Under the pieces are notes generated by a model, which was not told where the DNA came from, did no database searches, and saw only the letters and a program-made list of their open reading frames with translations. This document shows, in pieces, positions 24,401 through 30,677 of a DNA stretch of 64,000 bases. The translations under genes and the position numbers were made by a program. The first letter of the stretch is position 1, and each line of letters opens with the position of its first letter. This stretch comes from Edaphochlamys debaryana (lineage: Eukaryota > Chlorophyta > Chlorophyceae > Chlamydomonadales): the NCBI GenBank assembly GCA_016858145.1, contig JAEHOE010000016.1, positions 1 to 64,000 on the forward strand, in the 5' to 3' direction.

Positions 24401-25810
24401 GACAATGGCCAGGTAGCGGGAGCCGGGGGCGGTGGGGTCCTCCGTGGTCCAGATCTCGAACTTCTCGTAGTCCGCCTTGGCGGCGGGGTCGTCCCGGCCA
24501 TAGTCCTCGCGGAGCAGGGCGATGACGTAGTCCATGGCATCGAGAAGCCCGGGCGGCAGCGCCTGGCCCACGTAGTCTGGCAGCGGTACGGGCTGCGGGT
24601 TCATGGCGGCGATGGCCGCATCGAACTCCTCCCGGTGCCTCAGCAGGCGCGGCAGGCCCTTGGTGTTGACCCAGTGCTGCGTGACCGTGAAGAGCCGCAC
24701 CGAGCCGTCAGGCCCCTGGCCGCCGGCGATGCCAGCTAGCCAGAGCCGGCAGAGCTTGCACGTGTTGTCACCACGCGACGTCATCTCCCAACCCAGGCGC
24801 CACGAGTGGGTCGCTGCGAGGAAGGCAGGGAGAGACTTGTTGATGCTATCGAAGACAGGGACATGCTTGTTTGACATCTCGTCTTCCGAGTCTGGGTCAG
24901 GCGCCGCCTGCCCAGCCTGCACGGCTTGAGGTGCCGGGGCTAGCGGTAGCAGCGGCTGGCCGAGAGGCGGAGGCTCGTCTTCGTCAGACGAGGAGCTAGA
25001 TGAGCTAGGGTTTGAGCCTGGGCGCAGCCCAGGTCCTCCCGCGACGGCGGGAAGTGCCCCCGCGGCCCCCGGCTGGGGCGCGTGCAGAGGGTTTGCCGAG
25101 ACGTGCGACGGGCCAGCCTGACCACCCGCAGCCCCACCTCCAGTTTGGGCGATAGCCGCAACTACGTTGTTGTTGCCAGCGAGCGCTGTTGCAGTGCCTG
25201 CAGACGGAGCGCGAGCGTGATGAGTGACGTCGGAGCCTCCAGACGTACTCGCACCCGCACCGGCGTTGCCAGTGGGTTGCTGCTCGAACAGTGGATTACC
25301 GTGGAGCAAAGATGCCTGGGCTGGGGCGCGACCGCGGCCAGGACTTGTCGGTGGTGACTTCGGAGGAACACCTGCGTTGCGGGCGTTGTGAAGCTCAGCG
25401 AACCGATGAATAGGCAGGTCCTCTTCTTGACGCTCGACGCGATCGCGGTAGCGAGAAGCTCTATCTGCTGCCGGGGGTGGCCGCTTGCCGACGGGCGAAG
25501 CGACAGTGACAACCCCTTCGGAGCTGCCAGACGTAGCCTGGGCTCCGGCTCTTTCGGACGCAGTCCTAGGAGCCAGGTCGCACCTTGGGCGTAGCCCGGG
25601 TGTGACCAAATGATGAGCAGTCCACTGCGCGTAGCGCGAGCGGAAGACGGGAGCAAAATTGCGAGCTAAGGCCAAGGGCGTAGCCCAGGACTCGCGGCTG
25701 GAGAACGGCGACTGACGGACGCCGTGCGGAGACGCGCTCCGAGTAGATTGTCGACAGGGTAGCACAGAGACTGCTTCGACTGGCAGTAGAGAAGGCAAGG
25801 CATGCAACAA
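12485..25810 (-). CDS. 4441-aa retrotransposon polyprotein (Gag-PR-RT-RH-MTase-like-IN-PHD)
   Basis: One uninterrupted frame. The first Met (25810) lies inside repeat A1; another plausible start is MSNKHVPVF near residue 311. Approximate order: Gag-like 311-650 with a Cys/His motif ending KSHSLDFC; retropepsin-like fold 1 at ~1040-1150 (active-site position reads DCA, not DSG); a second Cys/His motif ending KDHSLDKC at ~1500-1545; protease-like fold 2 at ~1915-2030 (YGVVLGRDF); a hydrophobic segment at ~2645-2670; reverse transcriptase ~2780-3100 with IFVDDAA as the YxDD box; RNase H ~3135-3255 (LHTDFS ... HHNADTLSR); C5-methyltransferase-like ~3400-3590; integrase with HHCC finger from ~3845 and DDE core (WHVDLAGP, VTDGGSEF, NGAAERV) ~3915-4010; PHD finger ~4210-4260 (CEICAF ... 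MCDGCGTGWH ... CPDCH). RT, RNase H and integrase motifs look intact. Confidence 0.92.
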   Translation of the reverse strand: MLHALPSLLPVEAVSVLPCRQSTRSASPHGVRQSPFSSRESWATPLALARNFAPVFRSRYAQWTAHHLVTPGLRPRCDLAPRTASERAGAQATSGSSEGVVTVASPVGKRPPPAADRASRYRDRVERQEEDLPIHRFAELHNARNAGVPPKSPPTSPGRGRAPAQASLLHGNPLFEQQPTGNAGAGASTSGGSDVTHHARAPSAGTATALAGNNNVVAAIAQTGGGAAGGQAGPSHVSANPLHAPQPGAAGALPAVAGGPGLRPGSNPSSSSSSSDEDEPPPLGQPLLPLAPAPQAVQAGQAAPDPDSEDEMSNKHVPVFDSINKSLPAFLAATHSWRLGWEMTSRGDNTCKLCRLWLAGIAGGQGPDGSVRLFTVTQHWVNTKGLPRLLRHREEFDAAIAAMNPQPVPLPDYVGQALPPGLLDAMDYVIALLREDYGRDDPAAKADYEKFEIWTTEDPTAPGSRYLAIVSVLSLVTYPRRTRTERWLLAVVKSHWVKAAVMNEHIKLGYRGKADDDPTAWDVEWCISECQNVYVCFRSDQAEADRLAPKKVRALATAAGPVGESTAASHSDFARLSAQLDSMALAIHGPNNGNRPFGNQQQLQSPAGKMRQRWPKEAPGPVTGSKGPCTYHACVNGPRAKSHSLDFCSENAKAGNPTALQGYPASVDMGQAWEKLLRQNPQFAAPQQQQQQGGNQQGGKPQGGSKQEYVKAKDNNRGKGRVNAYAAKIDSPASQAPAAAPPVAFHAPYGYAPYPYAQPPPMYGYPPSAYGGHGPQQLPAPSAGQHAAAFASAASYRGTPPPSHVSAQSHGWLMGHGAPPYAYPPPPSYAPSTSSALAMDTLSVAQQPFGTFITRVDSTAGATVLATSSSASVSKLGGGMSSLGTSVQTAAPALSSLGTSVQTAAPARTGLQWPIPAVALNTAHEPMPAGFRQSQAASLPSSIRVPLVEYCSIQIYLDGSCSVRVSGATGTTILTAIGDLMNVVKAQIRPSPTDTAPNATFACSSTAASAGSTTPPGSAVPTGDTEAINRHLQSKDCASLHYVDNGDPKQGVAFHTADGGLVYPSGVAPDCACNPWGLVVESLVKELGLTIRPCDAGVRSLEQRSRPLGIVTIRTTLNPGTPQETTFEGEFLVVRDSAAEGLFKVLWGVHFFWLHGMVLDYFPSPHLKFRPGFYRGDASLGGYVKLIPAPAELGQAAAALRACYATVQLPANETAAREVKTKDCNRKVPFLPKQLFKTLADSAASELYTSGDSTVRIWSTPDPSYTEQYKRYLHEEERKALIVYADPVPLNEDELIAQADENGELDEYLVNDDGSIPMEPLSPLPPLSPPLPPSPVPEPSPPPPPATAVERSPQPPPPQPNALVTPPAPVPKGPSARVPPQGPQAAPAASPSARRHIAWSPMPPPQATPVGGPPVLQLGPRDPYYERGYRGDQRGSEQRRSRSPSRGDKEPDNDRRKDQGKDHDRNRLRDRGHGGPGPGSSGAVPRPRHTKELPSKLSGSRVPCTCCTLISELASHPDYWALARYPGLETVSYAAKKDHSLDKCKIWALLGGPTLLQMTRDVALTFGIQGYSQPILESELLEWDPVQDPLTLDESLQRDAQHLINTCRWHEEIRAQVQAPHGRSPYHAQQLNAHAVFWHRHPVWCQLLFLALGEQGLRVDWGLYLPDGSPRLIPSDEELARQDLLARALAEGLHRLQAGAGGDEAPAGPLATPYLPPGLRPAVLPAWAAPQPLVTAQTTQPALQTAPPPQPVAAPAVQTGRPLCMHPGLALDVQPAPANLMDYSTTVFATVAARDTSRAAPMQPQRVEPPPPPPPPPPAQGLRPAVAEPQSVGNPRQVVSMVRATQVLTVGDVQWSVARTVYEENPSSVGEPWVCAFLAADQLPPPTPRNNTGTGLLMGDNEGYRWTSGGFCKIQIVCVDHISSPATFSDEDGLTGIPLLLRLDVARTFPTTVEGNGLRHHEPRALRGAIGNRGLYGYEYTLHGARLLVNGHVTERTGASYMRSISLALPPIPVLGLDDLPYGVVLGRDFNVQFNAVRSYGRAGDTLQLTHQLPNEDTWATTLRLTNVYCPGDIRFCALTPSPGRGGEDDDNNQPGQAEHADADTASGEDEEVLAPVPEQPGQRRLLPRPSSSRANSPDLTPPKVPPSAALQARARDMPQRWANAATELQATKAKELRDAGAGPSPSSAVAPTAPPAPALVLPPAPKPEERPRSDSTQRPAPTQGEQLGPLGKLVRTERGGYELQVDVKRWAATKHLPTEALLQQLNEVFDACEVEERAAGRPFPPRDEIVIDDEEEDEEAPDVTSPCSGPQPRRPDDDAGAGGAGGGSASAPSSCAAAPLPAGPSAPPASSGSALPTGTKAHHLSLQQKLALPVTLCSKSCGNPGPRLYMPDGTFLTPDGDRVPLGRYRKREKATDFHDRIVMSQVDGDGESPSPGNAGGAVPSPWHNGYCTVQPKTYGLSLARVVHLLYDLDGRTFCSSEDDYALSIPRRHGARALSRLIANSPIYGPVPFLDTYGACSTDSEYDDFGSTSGGEEGELDDELAAYAAKLDALQHQLGRMMLRHVTRSLDRRLRRHARRELRRQQERRALAQIEMDRTREEYRTMAKREFLRRRAERWAVTAGAKPAKPKLMVPPTNTSSASPHRWRLNTFKTFTFALTCLVLLSCWRLADAAPHCVPHPAYQQGGQWAAPSWAQLELSPANSSLEEAMHRVRLRPQSTPPVAAPPGGSAAPSPAAPLTAALAAEASPANVTTPDGTRAPPEDSTFVKQAAGYTLCIRPDMTEAERDSIKALMQKYDHLFARSLKDIGCYRGDLGPVKIELKHDNPIFEAPRRHSAAERAVEDAKCRELLEADIIEPSNSTKYAMNVTMPGKKGLDGTYASGDKRYCADARRVNAASVRDYFRPPAPEELFARILGAKFITKCDCRAAFNQLPLAEEDRDKTSFWWCNTLYCYKRLMYGAVNATAAWQRVLSHHVRQYGLQDVVHIFVDDAAVTGSTAEEHEQNLARFLAMLADINIKLHPDKTVVAADKIEFLGHMISADGLRPVQAKIAAIQAIQPPRSLTELQSLLGMCNYYRCYIPDFACIASPLYELTKKGVVWGPETWQPKHQEVLDRLKAEFATNNRLLRNPDPNRELILHTDFSNVGISAVLGQLDDDGNEYMCACISRSLNQHERNYTSYKGEMLAACWAMKMLRPYLLGWRFTLVTDHAPLLWLMENQNLVGQYARWALLMQEYDFNVAHRPGKLHHNADTLSRSPMPSSADGSGARMDEDSDPRPPVPKLVPYPTVTPAAQPTVLMSAVQALAQRAREDFSILAAVTGQGSALTLSPDELLAGGNGTASDAIERPSDPDCTAAQLQTRLANVIANRIVREARDALRALPLPSPRPRRTGNGTTVSLDTSLLSHHFLERAFTDGLVVVECGTSAATGLEACLRAGWTVREYHAWGAPEEERALLRHRLGWLRASFPRQIRGSAVEAPWAALPPGPLSNEHLLNASANAGQQWLVLANLDSYRVPPERVLDLLGRLQELQPRLPPGYLLEGNLPTTEDTPFGNGLTLDTALLGRPQHSLRDYYTNLAAIEHLRRIVTNGAWAPSNLAASDALLSRQLPICEALLGPPYAACDVPGRTVTVLPPGDLRAMEFPTIRSAPPSPLDPEEICTVSGLEPASLLEPREDGTLVVPTAPEAVLLGLQAPAAARLFTGAQALQRAFITPHHMARMPPLQAPPAAPLGGGEERQNNYAAAQPAALITGAVQRNQTNERWTSALISNVAAIADGRYCDPWEDKPLLHYLSQGICPAGLGGETARRVARRAINYRYDERAKRLYRRMPNATMREVPPPEQRQAIIEEAHHRLGHWGARRTLCLIQNGYWWQGMSRDVEYVVQRCALCDRANTTGNVTPPELHPLPIRGPFFRWHVDLAGPLTATQSGYRYVMVCVESWTKHVEMIPLRDKSSEEVANAFLANVLARFSAPAEVVTDGGSEFQGAFAALLEQCFIDHRTTSPNHPQSNGAAERVVQICKRSLRKYCAQNVSAEKWDDYLPWILLGYRCSPQKSTGKSPFELMYGAPPMVPLGAQELWAEAIDPDLDPQRADQLVMLRAHNVQQAAPFNGHNLLTAQWCDRHNYARVRAGGYKPRFTKFNVGDYVYVILRNQNNTLQLPVRDTVLRIVAVSAEGVATLTGRDGTTRKEHVSNLAPCHLQDLDPIIDPRIAIPPLDLPCEICAFPGDESKMVMCDGCGTGWHLYCLQPPLRSVPRGTWTCPDCHARGVTPSTINQQPAPAPREAPAPQLFPNAQGCQRIAEAQALEGAACSRKVRDPATNALVERRGTLHYTTAEPRNRPIEARYTDGTVERLTLRAAKGCALPSATVLSVATGAPPLALPDHWDLSSASARAAALLQLHSVPELAASMPETLSHAVTPAPTEEALSSLLDYLDASRSPVVLDP

Positions 25811-26057
25811 CTCTGACGTTACAGGTCTCAGTACGCATGAAGCGGTGCATAAAGCGGTGCTCCCGTCTTAACGAGACGGGAGCTGAGCGCTAGCCTATCC
25901 TCACCGCGGGCGGAATGAGGCTGCCGTACAGCATGCATGCTGTACCATACAAGTGCATGGCGCACACACAGGTCGTTCTCCCTTGTCAACCTCCACAACT
26001 CCCAGCAACCACCGAACTCCTACGATAGTGTGGCAGCGACGATACTGTGCTCTGTCA
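25656..26057 (-). repeat. terminal repeat unit A1 (402 bp), 5' end of the gypsy-like element
   Basis: Matches A2. It lacks the 50-bp B unit that follows A2; the internal region starts directly with TTTGCTCCCG on the minus strand. The long ORF starts inside this repeat, with its first ~50 codons encoded by A1. Confidence 0.92.
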
Positions 26058-26443
26058 GATGAACAGGATGTCGGGCCGCATGCGGTCTGTCTCTGTGCTG
26101 CCCTGGCCGTTGGGGGCTAGCCAGCCGGGTAGGCGCTTGCCTGAGGCGTATTCCGGGGCGGTGTCAGCCCGCCCGGCGTCCATGAGCATGAACCCGCCCC
26201 CCCGGTTGCCAGCTTGGAGGCAGTCTGCAATGATCGGACGGCTCCGTCGTGCCTCAGGATGTACAGTCCTTGCATGAAGGTGTGGAGGCAGCCTCCCAGC
26301 AGATGTCCGATGGTCCCGCACCGCCGTTCGCCGTTGGCGCTGTGGCAGTGGGGGCAGTTGCTGTCGGGGACGTGGCCGTAGCGTTTGGCTAGGGCGGGGC
26401 AGTACATGGTGCCGTACCTGGCGCCCAGTACTGCGCTCAGGGG
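26058..26443 (-). pseudogene. LINE fragment, 5'-truncated part with CCHC finger and frameshift
   Basis: The minus-strand frame from 26443 reads GARYGTMYCPALAKRYGH, then CPHCHSANGERRCGTIGHLL with a following GGC, a CCHC-type finger, then LYILRHDGAVRS. At about 26235-26245 the conserved pattern jumps to another frame (IIADCLQAGNRGGGF ... RMRPDILFI) and runs into the gypsy insertion at 26057. The fragment starts at the 13-bp target duplication, so it is a 5'-truncated LINE copy, and the frame jump shows it was already defective or has decayed since. Confidence 0.75.
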
Positions 26444-26456
26444 CATTGCGCTTTGC
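26444..26456. repeat. right 13-bp target-site duplication of the LINE
   Basis: Exact copy of 10807-10819; marks the right edge of the nested block. Confidence 0.9.
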
Positions 26457-27076
26457 TTTAATCCTGGCCCATGCGCGCGAGGGGGGCCGCTAAGGCAGCA
26501 GAGGCGGAGGGCCTGGAAAGTCCGCAGTTCCCGGCATCAGCAATGAATGAATCCCTTCAGAGTCTGAACTTGAGAGCGATAGGGTGCCGCGGCGGCTGAC
26601 CGTACGGTAGACCGTGGAGCCGGTACAGCTCAGCCTGACGGGTGTGACCATGAGCCGCTGGGCCCCTGGACGGTCCGGTGAGGTCAGGAACCGGCAGTAG
26701 GGAACCGGGCTCCCCCGAACCGGGCCCTAGTTGCACGATCAGAACGGCAGGCGGAGGGCCTGGGCTGGGCTGGAGGGCCCAAGCGCGCGGGCCGCCGAGG
26801 ACCAACATGATTCCACGGGAGGGCCGCCGCGGGCCGCCGTGGGCCAGCGTGGGCTGCAGCGGGATGGCAGCGGCACGAGCTGGCGGTCCTGTTTGGACCT
26901 CCCTGCGCATTGCGCGTAATGACGCTGCGCAGATGAAAGCCGCGGGCTGGGCAACCTCAAGCAAACTCTTATGATAAGGGAGTCATAAATGCGCGACAGT
27001 GGAAGTTCCCGTTGTCTTACCGCCCGCCCAACGTCCTCGACAATCGAGAACGCCAATTCTCGCCAAGCCTTACAGC
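26457..27076. other. spacer and 5' leader
   Basis: No coding frame is supported on either strand. The last part is the likely 5' UTR of the gene starting at 27077. Confidence 0.5.
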
Positions 27077-27786
27077 ATGTCTTACTCCAAGAGCGCTAAG
27101 GTTGGTCACGCGTCGGCAGCCAGTTCAGCATCTCTGCATGTCTGTTCGTTGACATGTCCGGTCCGCCATTCGTGACTTAGCGTCTTTTCCATGCGCATGT
27201 CAACTTGCTGTAGCTTCCTGTCCACATCGCGTGCATCCGCGCGGTTGGGCGCAGTCCACCGTTAGGATCCTTGCATATGTCTGATGGAGGAGCGCAGACT
27301 CCTCGGTTCGGCCCCCGTGAGAGTCACAGCGCTCAACATCGAGGCCACGCGACGCACCTCACCAAGCAGCCCACGCACGTTGCCGCGCGCCTCTTCCCCC
27401 TATAGCCTGAGCCCCCAGTGGTGTGGCAGGACGGGCAGGATGTCACAAGCTGCTCCCACAAGTCAGAACAAATCCCCGACCCTTTGTCAAGCCCAGCAGC
27501 CCAACCCCTGGCTTGTCCCTTCCTTGACCCCGCCGTGCAGGCGCTGGCGCTCCTGTGTATGCTGTTGGCCGCCTCCCAGCTCCAGAGCGCAGCCACGGGC
27601 CCCGTCGCTGCGGCAGCCTGCGTGGCGGCTTGCCACACAGCCGCGGCGGGCAACGCTGTGTGGGCCCTGGGCTTCGACGTAGCCATGATGGGTACGACCA
27701 TGGGCGCTGCCACGGCATCCGCGGCGGGATTGCTGGCGGTGTGCCCTTCGGGCTGCGCGGCCGCACTGGTGGCCCCAACACCCTGA
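27077..27786 (+). CDS. small secreted Ala/Cys-rich protein
   Basis: Exons 27077-27100 and 27541-27786 (phase 0; donor AAG|GTTGGT, acceptor GTGCAG|GCG) give 89 aa. The N-terminus MSYSKSAK is followed by a hydrophobic ALALLCMLLAAS and an SAA site, a convincing signal peptide that only appears after splicing. The mature part is Ala/Gly-rich with spaced Cys (AACVAACHTAA ... LAVCPSGCAAAL) and ends VAPTP. I recall short algal secreted proteins with a start like ATGPVAxxAC and an end like APTP, but their function is unknown to me. The 440-base intron is long for so small a gene, and the first exon is only 24 coding bases, so the start is the least certain part. Confidence 0.55.
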
Positions 27787-28516
27787 TGCACTGCGCAACC
27801 GACGCCGCGCATGCCTGGCTAGGTACCGTATCCCAGCTCCAGGGCAGGCGGCAGGGGCCATCCCGTCATGGCGCGTGAAGTTGCTGACGGGCACGGGTCT
27901 GCGCTGTTGTGTGACCGTGTGACCGTGTGAGCGAGGCGGCAGCGAGCGGGCAAAGATGACTTATTCCTAGGACATGTGGTGCAAGGTCTCGGACAACGGC
28001 AAAGGGGATTGGTAAAGGCAGGGGCGTGACCACTTGGTGGGGGCCTGTGCGGGCTTGCGTCAGCGCCGGGGGGCGCGTGGCAGGATACAGGATACAGTTA
28101 CATACGCGATGACCCAACCCGCACGCTCCGTTAGGGCCAGAGTTGAGGTCACGCAAGCGCAAGAGAGCTAACCCGTAGGGCCGAAGTCGAACTGCTTCCA
28201 CGCACCAGCCTCCAGAAACTCGATCTGCACACCCTTGCGCCACCGGGGCGACAGTGTGTATGGCGCCGAAGCGTGCCGAAGCCCCGCCCCTGCACCACCG
28301 ACCTTGCCAGCTCCTCCCCCAACTATTGCAGCTTACGACGGCCGTTCGCGGACGCAGAAGACAGTAGCAGCGCCGGCCTGCATCGGTCGCTTGAGGGCTC
28401 CTTCCGATAACTGTCCCAGGTCAGCGACATGCACTTACTGTACACAAATCGATACAGAGCATTACTTAAAGTAGCATGAGGTTAGCCCGGTAGCCTGCTG
28501 CTGCAGAAGGGGGCAA
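27787..28516. other. spacer and promoter region before the pherophorin-like gene
   Basis: No coding frame is supported. A TATA-like motif is not obvious. Confidence 0.45.
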
Positions 28517-30642
28517 ATGTGGTGCCATGCCGTGCCCCTGGCCTTGGCGCTTGCCCTGCTCCTAGCGCCGGGGCGCCTGTCAGCTCAGGATGCATACTTT
28601 GGGGCGCCGGGCTCGACAGACTTCGTAGCAAGTTGGCGCCGGCAGCTCCTGAAAACGAATAGCGCGGGGTGTGTGGTCAATGAATATGGCTACTGTAATT
28701 ATACAACCGGGGACTCGCGGGCGTCGTGCGCAACTTGTGCCGCGTGCAAGGTAAGTGGCCATGTCCGCTTTGCTGCCTGCGATACTCTCGCCTGGTGGCC
28801 CTGCACATGGGTATGTTGCAGTAAAGCAGTCGGGCGTCCGTGGAGGCCAGCGAGCCTGTGTGTGAGAAGTCTCAGGGTGCATAATCGGGCGAGCTTCACC
28901 TTCCCTGCGACCCCGGTGCCCTTCTGTCCCCTCGTAGACGATAGATGGATTTGGCGAAAACATTCAGGTGCGCAGGCGGCTCTGGTGACGCGGGCTGCGT
29001 CGGGCACGCGGGGGCCGTCGGTGGGGTTCTGAAGGCCTGGAGTGCGTTGCCAGACCCCGCGACCCACGTTCCCCCTCCCGCCAGCAAAGTTGGCTGCCCA
29101 CCCCCACATGCCCCGGTCACTCAACCCGTGTCTCCCTGCTTTCCACAGGCCTGCCGTCTTCCGGCAAGCCTAAACGGCGTGGTGCGGGACTCGGACATCT
29201 GCCCTGGCAGCATCATGTCCACCCCCATTTTCGCCGCAGCGGACACCTCCTCGGAGCGGGCGATCGGCACGCTTATCACCTTCCGCACCACAGCGGGGTG
29301 GCTAGCGGCAACGGTTCGGCTAGACTGCCCGTACCTTATGTGGTACTCAAATGCGGGCAACCTGCCCATGGCATTCAGCGCGACGCCAGCCTCTCCGCCT
29401 AGCGTTGGCGGCCGGCGGTTGCTGCAAAGCACCTGCCTGCCCGTCACCAGCGACGGTCAGGTTAGCTACTACGACTGGGTCAATGGAAAGGCGGATCGCC
29501 GCAACTCCCTCGGCCTGTGGTACCGCGGCTCCCGCGGAGTGGGCTTCGAGCTGCTGCCCATGTACCGGACACCGGTACGAGCGGGGGTGTACGGCAGGGG
29601 TGCTATACCGTAGCGGGTTTCTGTAGGGGTTCTTGGTTGCCACGGACAGGCACATAAAGGGGCAGGGAGGTGGCGGTCCAAACGCACAGGTTCACAGGGC
29701 CTTGGCCCAAGGCCCTGGGGCGAGGCCCTGGCCTGCGCGTCACAGAGCGGGCGGCGGCAGGAGCGGTGCAGCAGATGGAGGGCCGGAGAGGGGGAGAGGG
29801 CGCCGACCCACATGCACAACAGCCAGGGTAGCAGCCGGCGCCCGCGCCTGTGGCGTGGGCCTCGGGGGCTACCGGAGCGGGCGGCGGCAGCAGCGTGCCG
29901 TCAGGGGCCTGCTGCTGCTGGCTCCGCCAGACACGGCGGGGCTGGTGCCGCTGTGTAAGCAATCTAGGCACGTGCAGCCAACGGCGCAGGGGCGGAGGGC
30001 CATGGAGCGCCACAGCCGGGGGCCGGAGGCGCAGCGCAGGGCGCGTGGTGTGCAGCGGTGGAGGCGGGGCTGCTGTTTGGTCCGCGTGCCGAGAGGGAGG
30101 GGCGGACGGGCGAGCCGCTGGGACGGCGTCGGGGCACAGGTGCTGCCCGCCCTGGCTGGTGCACAGCGAGGAGCAGGGCCGACCTAAGCCCCAAACCCCT
30201 CGATGAGAAGGAGCAAGAGAAGGGCGGGGCGGCTGGCAGTGGAAGCGGCACCTGGCTCTCTACCCCCCTGGCCCCTCTCACCCACTCCTGTGTCATCACC
30301 CTCTCTCCTGCTCCTGCATCGTGAATACCCCGACCGTGACGCTCCATCCCGCCCCTGCCCGTTCCCCCCCCCGCCCCGACCCAGATCACGGCGGACGGTG
30401 GGCTCAGCGACAGCGACGGATGGTACAGCTGCTACACGTTCATGCACGAAATGCGCAACATCTCGGCGACTTGCGAGCGCGTGGTGGACGGAGAGCTACA
30501 GCTGACGATGCCTCTGGTGTATAAAGTTGGGTCGGACGGGACGCGGTGCTTCATCACGTCGCAGAAAATTACGGCAAAGACGTCGCCCACGGCGCCGCCG
30601 AGCTGCCTAGACGGGCCCTGCAAGAGCATCCGCGACCCCTTC

Positions 30643-30677
<35 letters not shown>

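Larger units (their letters stand above)
11309..26057 (-). mobile_element. 14.7-kb Ty3/gypsy-like retrotransposon with split terminal repeats
   Basis: It lies on the minus strand inside a LINE. The outer ends are TGACAG... (5', at 26057) and ...CTGACA (3', at 11309), flanked by a GATG duplication. In element orientation the order is A1 (402 bp), internal region with the polyprotein, B1 (50 bp), gc, A2 (402 bp), B2 (50 bp). Both A copies and both B copies look identical by eye, implying a recent insertion. A2-B2 together look like one 452-bp LTR (TG...CA), but the 5' end has only A and the B unit appears instead just upstream of A2. I saw no clear tRNA-complementary primer-binding site next to A1. 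The coding region has reverse transcriptase, RNase H and a DDE integrase, so by content it is Ty3/gypsy. Confidence 0.88.

Noticed and set aside
22718..24739. 673-codon plus-strand frame
   Set aside because: It is antisense to the gag part of the retrotransposon polyprotein; composition (Arg/Gly/Val runs) is that of a GC-rich shadow frame with no recognisable domain.
11309..26057. DIRS-type tyrosine-recombinase element
   Set aside because: Terminal layout matches, but the polyprotein shows an HHCC finger and D, D, E integrase motifs and I found no tyrosine-recombinase motif; a 4-bp duplication is also present.
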